Shown: positions 1 through 7,386 of the stretch, piece by piece | Layout: each line of letters begins with the position of its first letter | How positions within the stretch are numbered: position 1 is the stretch's first letter | Source: a candidate division KSB1 bacterium | GTDB taxonomy: Bacteria; Zhuqueibacterota; Zhuqueibacteria; Zhuqueibacterales; Zhuqueibacteraceae | Length of the DNA: 64,000 nucleotides | Direction of reading: 5' to 3' | Assembly: GCA_034506175.1 (NCBI GenBank) | Contig: JAPDQB010000005.1 | Coordinates: 62,001 to 126,000 of the forward strand | Made by a program: the position numbers and the translations under genes | Notes under the pieces: model-generated | Told to the model about the DNA's origin: nothing | Database searches by the model: none | Seen by the model: only the letters and a program-made list of their open reading frames with translations

Positions 1-193
1 ATTCCACCTGGCGAAAATATGGCTCGCCGTGCATGGCGAAAATCTGCTCGATGGACATTTGTTGTTGCGCGACGATTTGCTCATCGAGATCGATAAAATT
101 CCACTTGAGCTGCGCCGCCAGCAACCGGCCAATCGTGCTTTTGCCGCAGCCCATGAAGCCGAGGAGAAAAATTTTATTTGCTGTTCCTGTCAA
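1..193 (-). CDS. aroK: Shikimate kinase, N-terminal part (runs off the left edge)
   Basis: Shikimate kinase phosphorylates shikimate with ATP in the chorismate pathway. The reverse strand translates to a Walker A loop GFMGCGKST followed by IGRLLAAQL and DLDEQIV, the order seen in the AroK family (P-loop, then the shikimate-binding Asp). Only about 64 residues lie inside the window. There is no ATG before the P-loop; the nearest plausible starts are TTG at 193 or TTG at 199, so a non-AUG start is inferred. It lies about 40 nt downstream of aroC and in the same direction, so aroE-aroC-aroK probably form one operon. Confidence 0.85.
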   Translation of the reverse strand, partial: MTGTANKIFLLGFMGCGKSTIGRLLAAQLKWNFIDLDEQIVAQQQMSIEQIFAMHGEPYFRQVE

Positions 194-236
194 TCCCAAG
201 GTCCAAAGATAATTCGTAACAAAAAAATCCTCTGTC

Positions 237-1418
237 TTACTTGTTTGATAAACGCCCCCGAATTTCATCCATCGAATCCCCGCCATATTTCTCCAAAACC
301 GCCTCGGCCAACACCAGCGCCAGCATCGCTTCGCCGATCACGCCGGCAGCAGGTAGCGCGCAAACATCTGAACGCTCGATGTGTGCCGGCGCCGGTTCTT
401 TCGTGCGAATATTGACCGAATCCAACGGCTGCATCAACGTCGAGATTGGTTTCATCGCCACACGAACGACCACAGCCTGGCCGTTCGTCACGCCGCCTTC
501 CAATCCGCCGGCGTTGTTGGACAAACGATGATAGTCGGCCGTGGCATCATAATAAATGCGATCATGCACTTGACTGCCCCAGCGCGCCGCGCCGGCAAAA
601 CCGTCGCCGATTTCCACGCCTTTCATGGCTTGGATGCTCATCATCGCCGCGGCAATGCGCGCATCAAGACGGCGATCCCACTGCACATAACTGCCGAGGC
701 CAACCGGAACGTTGAACGCCGCGACTTCAAAAATGCCGCCGAGGGTGTCGCGCTTGGTTTTAGCTTCGTCGATGCGGCTGATCATCTGCTTCTCAGCTTC
801 GGCATCCAGGCACCGCACCGGCGAGGCATCAGCGCGGGCATTGACTTCCCGCGCAGAAAAGTTAAATGCGCCGCCGGGCTTGCCAAAATCGAGCAGCGTG
901 AAGCGGCTCCGCACCTCGTGCAATTGCAAAACGTGGCTGGCGATGATGACGCCAAATTCTTCGAGAAATTTTCTCGCGATACTTCCCAAGGCGACGCGCA
1001 CGGCGGTTTCGCGTGCACTGGCGCGTTCGAGCACGTTGCGCAGGTCGTCAAAGCCGTATTTGATGGCGCCGGCAAGATCGGCGTGGCCGGGGCGCGGCAC
1101 CTCGACTTTGGCAATATCTTCCGGTCGCGTCAACGGGGCCACGGACATTTTTTCCTGCCAGTTTTTCCAGTCGAGATTTTCAATGACCAGCGTAATCGGG
1201 CTGCCCAGCGTTTTGCCAAAACGCACGCCACTGAAAATTTTGGCGCGGTCTTGTTCAATGCGCATCCGGCCACCCCGACCGTAACCTTGCTGCCGGCGAT
1301 GCAATTGAGCGGCAATGTATTCTTCGTCGATGGCGAGTCCGGCCGGCATGCCTTCTAAAATACCGACAAGCGCCTGGCCGTGCGATTCCCCCGCAGTGAA
1401 ATAACGCAGTTGGCTCAT
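237..1418 (-). CDS. aroC: Chorismate synthase
   Basis: Converts 5-enolpyruvylshikimate-3-phosphate to chorismate with reduced FMN, the last common step of aromatic amino acid synthesis. The 393-residue product has the family hallmarks: GESHG at residues 10-14, RRQQGYGRGGRM at 41-52, RPGHADLAG at 109-117 and ERASARETA at 131-139. The length is normal for the long bacterial form. It sits between aroE (upstream, 32-nt gap) and aroK (downstream). The gap to aroE holds a short GCTGGTTGCTGG-type repeat (see repeats). Confidence 0.97.
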   Translation of the reverse strand: MSQLRYFTAGESHGQALVGILEGMPAGLAIDEEYIAAQLHRRQQGYGRGGRMRIEQDRAKIFSGVRFGKTLGSPITLVIENLDWKNWQEKMSVAPLTRPEDIAKVEVPRPGHADLAGAIKYGFDDLRNVLERASARETAVRVALGSIARKFLEEFGVIIASHVLQLHEVRSRFTLLDFGKPGGAFNFSAREVNARADASPVRCLDAEAEKQMISRIDEAKTKRDTLGGIFEVAAFNVPVGLGSYVQWDRRLDARIAAAMMSIQAMKGVEIGDGFAGAARWGSQVHDRIYYDATADYHRLSNNAGGLEGGVTNGQAVVVRVAMKPISTLMQPLDSVNIRTKEPAPAHIERSDVCALPAAGVIGEAMLALVLAEAVLEKYGGDSMDEIRGRLSNK

Positions 1419-1424
1419 GTACTT

Positions 1425-1452
1425 GATGCTGGTTGCTGGTTGCTTGCTGATT
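1425..1452. repeat. GCTGGTTGCTGG-type intergenic repeat, copy 1
   Basis: The aroC-aroE gap contains direct repeats of GCTGGTT followed by GCTTGCTGATT. Similar GCTGG-rich text occurs near 9242, 10206, 11826 and 53043, always between genes. It appears to be one half-arm of the inverted repeats seen at 11826 and 53043. Confidence 0.5.
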
Positions 1453-2308
1453 ATGATGTCTCCAAAACTTGCCGCAACTCATTTTCTAAATTTGCATGAA
1501 TATCGCGAATATCAAATTTCCGCTGGCTCCAAATCTCCAGCGCCGCGACGCCCTGTTCGATCAACATGCCGAGGCCGTTGACTGTCTTGGCGCCGGCCGC
1601 GGCAGCAGCGCGAAGAAAGGCGGTTTCGAGCGGATTATAAATCAGATCAAAGGCAATCATATAAGGAGAGAACGCCGCCGGCGGCAAGGGTGATTCGTCA
1701 AGCTGAGGGTGCATCCCCATGCTGGTGGCGTTGATCGCGACGTCGATTGAATTATTTTGCAACCAGGCCAAGCGCTCCGGCCACTGAACATTTTGCAGAC
1801 GGTTGTCATGTATGAACGCCGTGATCAAGGCGTTAGCGCGTTCAGCGCTGCGGTTGCAGAAAAATATTTTTTTCGCGCCGCTTTTTAACAGCGCGAAGAT
1901 CACGGCGCGCGCCGCGCCGCCAGCGCCGAGCACGAATATGATTTTACCCAACAGTGAAATGCCGGCGGCTTTGAAGCTGCGCAAAAAGCCGGTGACATCG
2001 GTGTTGTGGCCGATGAGTCTGTTCGCTTCGACTGCAATGGTATTGACGGCACCGAGGCGCGCCGCGGTTTCGTCAATTTCATCAAGAAACGACAAGACGG
2101 CTTGTTTGTGCGGAATGGTAACGTTGATGCCGCGAAATTCGCCGTGCCGCAATCGTTGCATCATTTTCGGCAGATCATTGGCCCGAAGGTGCAGCGCTTC
2201 GTAAGTAAAAGGCAGCGCAAAGTGGCGAATGAGAAAACCTTGCAAAACCGGAGAAAGCGAGTGCGCAATCGGATCGCCGATGACAGCGAGTTTTTGGATC
2301 GAGGGCAT
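1451..2308 (-). CDS. aroE: Shikimate dehydrogenase (NADP+)
   Basis: Reduces 3-dehydroshikimate to shikimate. The 285-residue protein has the substrate-binding HSLSP at 16-20, NVTIPHK at 62-68 with the catalytic Lys68, GHNTD at 100-104 with the catalytic Asp, and the Rossmann motif GAGGAA at 128-133. NRSAERA follows the second beta strand, as in NADP-preferring AroE. The C-terminal NGLGMLIEQG segment is also conserved in the family. It is the first of three consecutive chorismate-pathway genes (aroE-aroC-aroK), all on the minus strand with short gaps. Confidence 0.96.
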   Translation of the reverse strand: MPSIQKLAVIGDPIAHSLSPVLQGFLIRHFALPFTYEALHLRANDLPKMMQRLRHGEFRGINVTIPHKQAVLSFLDEIDETAARLGAVNTIAVEANRLIGHNTDVTGFLRSFKAAGISLLGKIIFVLGAGGAARAVIFALLKSGAKKIFFCNRSAERANALITAFIHDNRLQNVQWPERLAWLQNNSIDVAINATSMGMHPQLDESPLPPAAFSPYMIAFDLIYNPLETAFLRAAAAAGAKTVNGLGMLIEQGVAALEIWSQRKFDIRDIHANLENELRQVLETS

Positions 2309-2329
2309 GGAAGATAAAACGCAAGGCGC

Positions 2330-2355
2330 AAAACCTAAGGCGTGATTTAGGTTTT
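2330..2355. repeat. Small hairpin between the UPF0173 gene and aroE
   Basis: AAAACCTAA (2330-2338) pairs with TTAGGTTTT (2347-2355) across an 8-nt loop. The flanking TTTTACGCATTACGC text recurs loosely near 5352 and 10240. There is no clear T-run on either strand, so it may be a REP-like element or an mRNA-end structure rather than a classical terminator. Confidence 0.45.
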
Positions 2356-2374
2356 ACGCATTACGCTTCATGTT

Positions 2375-3058
2375 TTAGAACTCAAAGCTTTTGCCGATGT
2401 CCAAAACTTCGACACGCGCGCCGGTAGCAGAAGCCTGGCGCGCAAATTCGTGCGGATCGGCATCAATAACATCAAATGTTTTGTAATGCATCGGAATCGC
2501 GACTTGCGGTTTGAGAAATTCCACGGCTTTTACCGCATCGGCGATGCCCATGGTGAAATTATCGCCGATCGGCAGCAACGCCACGTCGATGCGATTCATC
2601 TGGCCAATGAGCTGCATGTCCATGAACAAGCCGGTGTCACCGGCGTGATAAATTGTTTTGCCGCCGGTTATGATCAAAAAGCCGACCGGATTGCCGAGAT
2701 AGAGAAAGCCGCTGTCGGTTTGATAGCCTGACCCGTGATGGGCGATGGTCAGCTTGACGCGGCCAAACGGAAAGTTGTGGCTGCCGCCGATGTGCATGGG
2801 ATGACCTTTGGCACCCTGCTGGCCGCAATAGGTGACAATTTCATAGTTGGAAATAATCGTGGCGTTGTTGCGTTTCGCAATCGCCACCGCATCGCCAACG
2901 TGATCGCCGTGGCCGTGTGAAATCAGGATAAAATCGCATTTGACCGTTTCCGGCTTTACCGGCGCTTTCGGATTGCCGGAAAGAAACGGATCGATCAGCA
3001 AGCGATGCGTGCCGGTTTCCAGAAGGAAACACGAATGACTGAGGAATGTGAGTTTCAT
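2375..3058 (-). CDS. UPF0173-type metallo-beta-lactamase-fold hydrolase
   Basis: This 227-residue protein matches the UPF0173 (YtkL-like) metal-dependent hydrolases. It begins MKLTFLSHSCFLLE, has LIDPFLSGNP at 21-30, and HGHGDH at 48-53, the metal-binding motif of the metallo-beta-lactamase fold. Further ligands are visible in AHHGSGY, HAGDTGLF and PMHYKTFD. The family has no firmly established physiological substrate, so no pathway is assigned. The length is typical. It lies upstream of aroE on the same strand with a 66-nt gap that contains a hairpin. Confidence 0.9.
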   Translation of the reverse strand: MKLTFLSHSCFLLETGTHRLLIDPFLSGNPKAPVKPETVKCDFILISHGHGDHVGDAVAIAKRNNATIISNYEIVTYCGQQGAKGHPMHIGGSHNFPFGRVKLTIAHHGSGYQTDSGFLYLGNPVGFLIITGGKTIYHAGDTGLFMDMQLIGQMNRIDVALLPIGDNFTMGIADAVKAVEFLKPQVAIPMHYKTFDVIDADPHEFARQASATGARVEVLDIGKSFEF

Positions 3059-3174
3059 GGGACGACCTCATCAATTTATAGCATGTTTACGTGAGTTGTA
3101 AGTTACTCGTCTTTGATCGAGCAACCCTTGTCTTACTCTTCGGTACCTCCATTACTTTTTCTCAAAGCCATAGA

Positions 3175-3387
3175 TTAATAAGTGTCGGCGCCGACACGCC
3201 TTGCCGGCGTGCTTGAATTTGTAAAGGTGTCATCACATCTTTTGCCACGGCACAATATATTTGATTCAAACCCAGTAAACTTCGGTTTGTTAAAGAAGAC
3301 CTCTTCAGCTTCCGACATGATGACATGATGTTTAGTTTCGATTTTCTCAATAACATCATCAAACCAAATGAAACCAGTAATCTTCAT
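3175..3387 (-). pseudogene. BrnT-like (DUF497) toxin remnant
   Basis: The 70-residue reading frame starts with GFIWFDDVIEKIETKHHV and continues EAEEVFFNKPKF. This resembles the N-terminal half of BrnT/DUF497 ribonuclease toxins, in which an aspartate-rich start is followed by a KHHV...EVEEVF helix. After about residue 45 the resemblance stops: the expected beta strands (family-typical VYVALG and FIYK-type segments) are missing and a GTGTCGGCGCCGACAC palindrome intervenes. No BrnA-like antitoxin is visible in the 100 nt downstream. It is read as a truncated relic; the family call rests on the N-terminal half only. Confidence 0.45.
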
Positions 3388-3418
3388 CCCCAGAGACTCC
3401 TTTCCGCCAGCTTGAAAA

Positions 3419-4144
3419 TTACCCCATCTGCCGGTGCCCGATCAGTTGCATAAATTCCTCCCGGCAGGCGCGGTCGTCGTGAAAAACGCCGAGCACGGCG
3501 CTGTTCGTCACCACTGTATTTTGCTTTTGCACGCCGCGCATCATCATGCACAAGTGCCGGGCCTCTGTCACCACTGCCACCCCGGCCGGTTGAAGCGCTT
3601 TCATCAGCGCCTTAGCGATTTGGGTCGTGAATCGTTCTTGCAATTGTAAACGCCGCGCAAACATGTCCACCAGGCGTGGAATTTTTGAAAGCCCCACGAC
3701 TTTTCCGTTGGGAATATACGCCACATGGCATTTGCCATAAAACGGCAGCAAATGATGTTCGCACAAACTGTAAAAATCAATGTCCTTGACGATGACCATC
3801 TCGTTGTAGCTTTCCTCGAACAGGGCGTTATTGAGAATTTTTTTGACATCCCCTTGATAACCGGCGGTGAGAAAATGCAGGGCACGCTCGACGCGCTTCG
3901 GCGTGCGGCGCAATCCCTCACGCTGCGGATCTTCGCCCAGCTCGATCAAAAGCTCTCGAACCAGTTTTTTGATCCGGTCATTCTTCTCGTCAAATTTCGC
4001 GGCCTCGGCATGCCCCTCGCGTTCGGGCAAGATATCGCGACGGTTATCTCTTATGGTCTGAGATGACAAAAGTCGCAATTCTCGCGCGGTTGATGTTTCA
4101 TTGGCCGCACGGCGCTTGCGCTGTTGTCGTGACAGGGTAGACAT
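3419..4144 (-). CDS. folE: GTP cyclohydrolase I (type IA)
   Basis: Converts GTP to 7,8-dihydroneopterin triphosphate, the entry to folate or pterin synthesis. The product (241 aa from the ATG at 4144) carries the zinc-binding [10 protein letters not shown] with Cys128 and His131, and RHLCMMMRG with Cys199. [17 protein letters not shown] is the usual active-site strand. [16 protein letters not shown] marks the start of the conserved region near residue 70. The first 50 residues are basic and poorly conserved, and they overlap the CXXCH peptide gene upstream (4051-4305). A start at an internal TTG is therefore possible. Confidence 0.95.
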   Translation of the reverse strand: MSTLSRQQRKRRAANETSTARELRLLSSQTIRDNRRDILPEREGHAEAAKFDEKNDRIKKLVRELLIELGEDPQREGLRRTPKRVERALHFLTAGYQGDVKKILNNALFEESYNEMVIVKDIDFYSLCEHHLLPFYGKCHVAYIPNGKVVGLSKIPRLVDMFARRLQLQERFTTQIAKALMKALQPAGVAVVTEARHLCMMMRGVQKQNTVVTNSAVLGVFHDDRACREEFMQLIGHRQMG

Positions 4145-4305
4145 TCCTGAACCTTTCGTGACAATTGATGAATTTCGTCGGTTGGCTGAGCGGGAGCCGA
4201 GCGATTGGAGGAAGTCGTTAACGACAACACACTCAACAAGGCAAAAATGCCCAGGGTCAACAGAACGAGATGTTTCTTCGCGGTTTTTTGTTTTTCAGGC
4301 TCCAT
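4051..4305 (-). CDS. Small membrane-anchored protein with two CXXCH haem motifs
   Basis: 84 residues: a basic N-terminus, one hydrophobic segment at 12-30 (signal or membrane anchor), a short linker, then CLPCH at 55-59 and CDFCH at 77-81. CXXCH is the covalent haem-attachment motif of c-type cytochromes, so this could be a tiny dihaem cytochrome exposed to the periplasm. His46 and His71 could be axial ligands. The last 94 nt overlap the annotated folE start in another frame. The reading frame is open from a plain ATG, but there are no homologues to lean on, so the function is inferred from motifs only. Confidence 0.55.
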   Translation of the reverse strand: MEPEKQKTAKKHLVLLTLGIFALLSVLSLTTSSNRSAPAQPTDEIHQLSRKVQECLPCHDNSASAVRPMKHQPRENCDFCHLRP

Positions 4306-4368
4306 ATTTCAAGATAAGAAAAGCCCCGGCATTCGTCAAGAGGCCGCTGCTGCTTGGACCGCGTTGGA

Positions 4369-5316
4369 TTAAACCTTAATCGCCGGTGCGCCGGCTGCCT
4401 CGTGGACAAGCCGCCCTTGAAACGTCCCGCGCCGGCGCATTTCGTTTTCAAGGCTTTGAATGATTTCGGCTTTCGAGAGATTCCAGTTTGGCGCGATCAA
4501 CAATTCACGCGGTGCTTCGCCGTAAAGCCGTTCGATGATGATTTTCGGGTACAACCGTTCGAGATAGCGGATCACCAGGTCCTGCCATTCGGCAAAGGAA
4601 TAAACGTGAAAAGGCTGCGCCGCATATTGCCGCGCCAATTCCGTGTGTCGAACGACATGAAGGTTGTGAATCTTCAGCACGTCGAGCTCGAGCGTATTGA
4701 TCACTTTGGCCGAGGCCAGAATTTGCGCTTCGCTTTCGTTTGGAAACCCCAGGATGGTATGCCCGGTGACTTGAATGCCAAATTTGCGCGTGCGGCGAAT
4801 CGCCTGCGCTGTGCAGGCGAAATCATGGCCGCGATTGATCAGCCGCAGCGTGTCGTCATAAACCGATTCGATGCCGTATTCAAGACCGACAAAAGTTTCA
4901 CGCGATAAATCCGCCAACATGCGCAGCTTTTCGTCATCGATGCAATCCGGGCGCGTGCCGATGGAAAGTCCGACGACTTCCGGATGCGTCAGGGCGTCGC
5001 GGTACAATGCTTCGAGATGTTCGACCGGCGCGTAGGTGTTGCTGTACGGCTGAAAATAAACGATGAATTTCTTCGCTTCAAAACGCTTTTTGAGAAAGGC
5101 GATGCCAATGTCGATTTGATCGCGCACCGAGTATTTCGGGCGCGCATTTTCCGGTGTGAAGCTGACGATGTTGCAATAGGTGCAGCCGCCACGCGCCACT
5201 GTTCCGTCGCGATTCGGGCAGGTGAAACCGGCGTGCACGCTCACCTTGTGAACGCGCGTCCCGAATTTCTCCTGCAAAAATTTACCGTAGGCATTGTACA
5301 AAAATTCTGATCTCAT
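4369..5316 (-). CDS. Radical SAM protein, YhcC/TIGR01212 family
   Basis: 315 residues. The cluster-binding cysteines are Cys33, Cys45 and Cys48 in a CX11CX2C arrangement (CPNRDG...GGCTYC), characteristic of the YhcC family and unlike the standard CX3CX2C. YFQPYSNTYAPVE and GLSIGTRPDCI are also typical. The C-terminal region has GEAPRELLIAPNW. Homologues are common, but the substrate is not established; assignments to tRNA or cofactor modification are not supported here. The gene starts at ATG 5316 and runs leftward towards the CXXCH peptide/folE pair. Confidence 0.92.
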   Translation of the reverse strand: MRSEFLYNAYGKFLQEKFGTRVHKVSVHAGFTCPNRDGTVARGGCTYCNIVSFTPENARPKYSVRDQIDIGIAFLKKRFEAKKFIVYFQPYSNTYAPVEHLEALYRDALTHPEVVGLSIGTRPDCIDDEKLRMLADLSRETFVGLEYGIESVYDDTLRLINRGHDFACTAQAIRRTRKFGIQVTGHTILGFPNESEAQILASAKVINTLELDVLKIHNLHVVRHTELARQYAAQPFHVYSFAEWQDLVIRYLERLYPKIIIERLYGEAPRELLIAPNWNLSKAEIIQSLENEMRRRGTFQGRLVHEAAGAPAIKV

Positions 5317-5361
5317 CGAATTTCAAACGTCATCCGCAAAGCATAAACTGCGCCTCGGGTT

Positions 5362-5889
5362 TTACGCCTTACCTTGAACAGCTTTGGCCAATTCATTCGC
5401 ATACAGTGAAATGGCATTGGGGCCTTCGCCGGTGATGACATTGCCGTCGCGCTCGACCTTGCGGCCGGTGTATTTGGCGCCGGCATTGCTCAATTTTTCA
5501 AAAATCGAATTGTGGCCTGTTACGTTTTTGCCCGCCAAAATGCCGGCAACGGCCAGCGCCACCGGCGCGCGGTCATTTGCCGCGATGAGTTTACCGGCTT
5601 TGGCATGGGTGCGAATGATCTCGTGCGCTTTGTAATCATGCCAGTATTGGCTCGCGCCGTGGCCGCCGATAAAAACCACGCCGGCGTAATCATCCGGATT
5701 GACTTCGTCGATCAACACTTCCGGATCAACCGTCGTGCCTTTATAGCCGAGCGCGCCTTGACGCACCGTCGAGGCTGTGACCACTTTGACGCCGCTTTTT
5801 TCCAATGCCTCGCGCGCCGCTTTGTACTCTTCTTCGCGAAAACCTTCCACCGGAATCACCATCAAGACCGCTCTGCCGTTGTCGGCCAT
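5362..5889 (-). CDS. DJ-1/PfpI-superfamily protein lacking the nucleophilic cysteine
   Basis: 175 residues from ATG 5889. This start is chosen because GAGGAGG lies 6 nt upstream, whereas the in-frame ATGs at 5895 and 5976 are too close to it or upstream of it. The fold markers are present: GRAVLMVIPVEGFREEEY, VVFIGGHGAS, LIAANDRAPVALAVAGILAGK. In DJ-1/PfpI proteins the nucleophile elbow reads A-I-C-H-G/A-P; here it reads A-N-D-R-A-P, so the Cys-His pair is replaced by Asp-Arg. Classical protease, deglycase or glyoxalase chemistry is therefore unlikely. A binding or structural role is possible. Confidence 0.88.
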   Translation of the reverse strand: MADNGRAVLMVIPVEGFREEEYKAAREALEKSGVKVVTASTVRQGALGYKGTTVDPEVLIDEVNPDDYAGVVFIGGHGASQYWHDYKAHEIIRTHAKAGKLIAANDRAPVALAVAGILAGKNVTGHNSIFEKLSNAGAKYTGRKVERDGNVITGEGPNAISLYANELAKAVQGKA

Positions 5890-6046
5890 GTTCATCCTCC
5901 TCTGTTGTTGCCGAAACCTTTTAATGACCTTCTTGTCGGAAATTGTCTTATAAAAGAACCGCATAAAAATTAGCATTTCGCGGAGAGAAAAGCAAGAGGA
6001 TTGTTGGTCGTCGCGTAAGCATCAAATTTCAGAGGCCCTAAATCAC

Positions 6047-6106
6047 TCAACATTTTTTAACATGGCTTTAATTTTTTCTTGAAATCAATTTAACATTCTC
6101 TTAACA
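6047..6106 (+). promoter_or_regulatory. Putative Pho-box array upstream of phoU-pst
   Basis: Four hexamers lie in a row: TCAACA at 6047, TTAACA at 6057, TTAACA at 6090 and TTAACA at 6101. They are spaced 10, 33 and 11 nt, all close to whole helical turns. Bacterial PhoP/PhoB sites are tandem hexamer or heptamer direct repeats with about 11-nt periodicity (TTAACA in Bacillus PhoP boxes). The position directly before a phoU-pstSCAB cluster supports phosphate control. No strong -35/-10 pair is apparent. Confidence 0.5.
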
Positions 6107-6249
6107 CCCGCTTTGCCAAAAACCAGTGCGATCACGCCATCCGGCTGGCAGGCAAAAAATTTCCAGTTCTCCTCTTGTGCTTGGGGTGGAAATTTATTAT
6201 CTTGTTTTCCGAATAAACCGCAGGAATTCTAAAGCAGAGAGATTTGGTT

Positions 6250-7356
6250 ATGGCCTCCTATCTGGAAGAGAGTCTGCAGCGCGGCATCGAGCTGATTCGC
6301 AGCAAGGTCATCGAGATGGGCAATCGAGCGGAGCACGCGCTGCAAGGCAGCCTGCAGGCGCTGGTCGAAAGAAAACGCCAAGTGGCGTATTCGGTTATTT
6401 TGCGGGATCAGTACATCGACGAGCTGGAAAAAGAATTGGACCGGCTTTGTCTGGAATTTTTGCTGCGCCAGCAGCCGGTCGGCGCGCATCTGCGCTTCGT
6501 GTATGCCGCCATCAAAATCAACAACGAGCTGGAACGCATCGGCGATTATGCGGAGAGCATCGCGCGACATTTTCTCCGCATCAATGCCCTGGAGCCGCAG
6601 CCCTCTTACAATAAATTTGTCGAGATTGCCAACATGTCGATCCCGATGCTGCGCAATGCCATTCAGGCCTTCGTCGATCAAAACGTCGAGCTGGCGCGCG
6701 CGACGATGGAGCTGGAAGATAAGGTTGACCACATCCGCAACAGCATTCATGCTGATTTGATGCACCTGCGTGAGGAAGGCAGGCTGCCGCTGGAGGCGCT
6801 GGCGCCGCTGCTGATCATCGCCAGCCGCTTCGAGCGCGTCGCCGATCAATCCTGCAACATTTGCGAAGAAGTTTTGTTCATGTGCTCGGGCGAATATATC
6901 AAACACAAAGGCGGCGAGGTCTTTCGCGTGCTGTTTGTGGACGATGGCAATTCCTGCGTGAGCCAGATGGCCGAGGGCATTGCCAATGCGCTCAACCAAC
7001 CCAGGTTCGTGTTCAGCAGCGCCGGCATTTCGCCGCGCCCAATTGATGCGCGTGCCGTGCGTTTCATGATGGACAAAGACATCAACCTCTCGCGCCAAAC
7101 CTCCAAATATCTCAACCAGATTCCGAATCTCGACCATTATCAAGTCATTGTCGCGCTCTCCAAAGCCGCGCGAGCGGCGTTTCCGCCGGCGCCGACAAAA
7201 ACGGTGAGTATCGAGTGGGAAGTCGATGACCCTTCAAAGCTGGAAGGCCCGCCGGAACAAATCCAGGCGGCGTACGACAAGGCATTTCATTATTTGGAAA
7301 CACACATCCGAGATCTCGTTGAAGCGATTCTTGGAGACGAGGCAAACAATCACTAA
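6250..7356 (+). CDS. phoU: PhoU domain fused to a degenerate low-molecular-weight phosphatase domain
   Basis: 368 residues from ATG 6250. Residues 1-215 form the two PhoU three-helix repeats, with the metal-cluster motifs NELERIGDYAESIARH (92-107) and SRFERVADQSCNIC (192-205). Residues 224-368 match the low-molecular-weight tyrosine phosphatase/arsenate reductase fold: FRVLFVDDGNSCVSQMAEG at 225-243, then SSAGISPRP and a late DP motif. The catalytic P-loop should read C-x-G-N-x-C-R-S; here the nucleophile is Asp231 and the Arg is Val237, so catalysis is unlikely. PhoU normally couples Pst transport to a sensor kinase. The downstream pst genes fit that role; no sensor kinase is in the window. 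Confidence 0.9.
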   Translation: MASYLEESLQRGIELIRSKVIEMGNRAEHALQGSLQALVERKRQVAYSVILRDQYIDELEKELDRLCLEFLLRQQPVGAHLRFVYAAIKINNELERIGDYAESIARHFLRINALEPQPSYNKFVEIANMSIPMLRNAIQAFVDQNVELARATMELEDKVDHIRNSIHADLMHLREEGRLPLEALAPLLIIASRFERVADQSCNICEEVLFMCSGEYIKHKGGEVFRVLFVDDGNSCVSQMAEGIANALNQPRFVFSSAGISPRPIDARAVRFMMDKDINLSRQTSKYLNQIPNLDHYQVIVALSKAARAAFPPAPTKTVSIEWEVDDPSKLEGPPEQIQAAYDKAFHYLETHIRDLVEAILGDEANNH

Positions 7357-7386
7357 ATCTTTTGCTTTAAAGAGAGGAGTTAAGCA

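Noticed and set aside
381..1358. 325-residue open frame on the + strand over aroC
   Set aside because: Shadow of aroC; no ribosome-binding site or family features.
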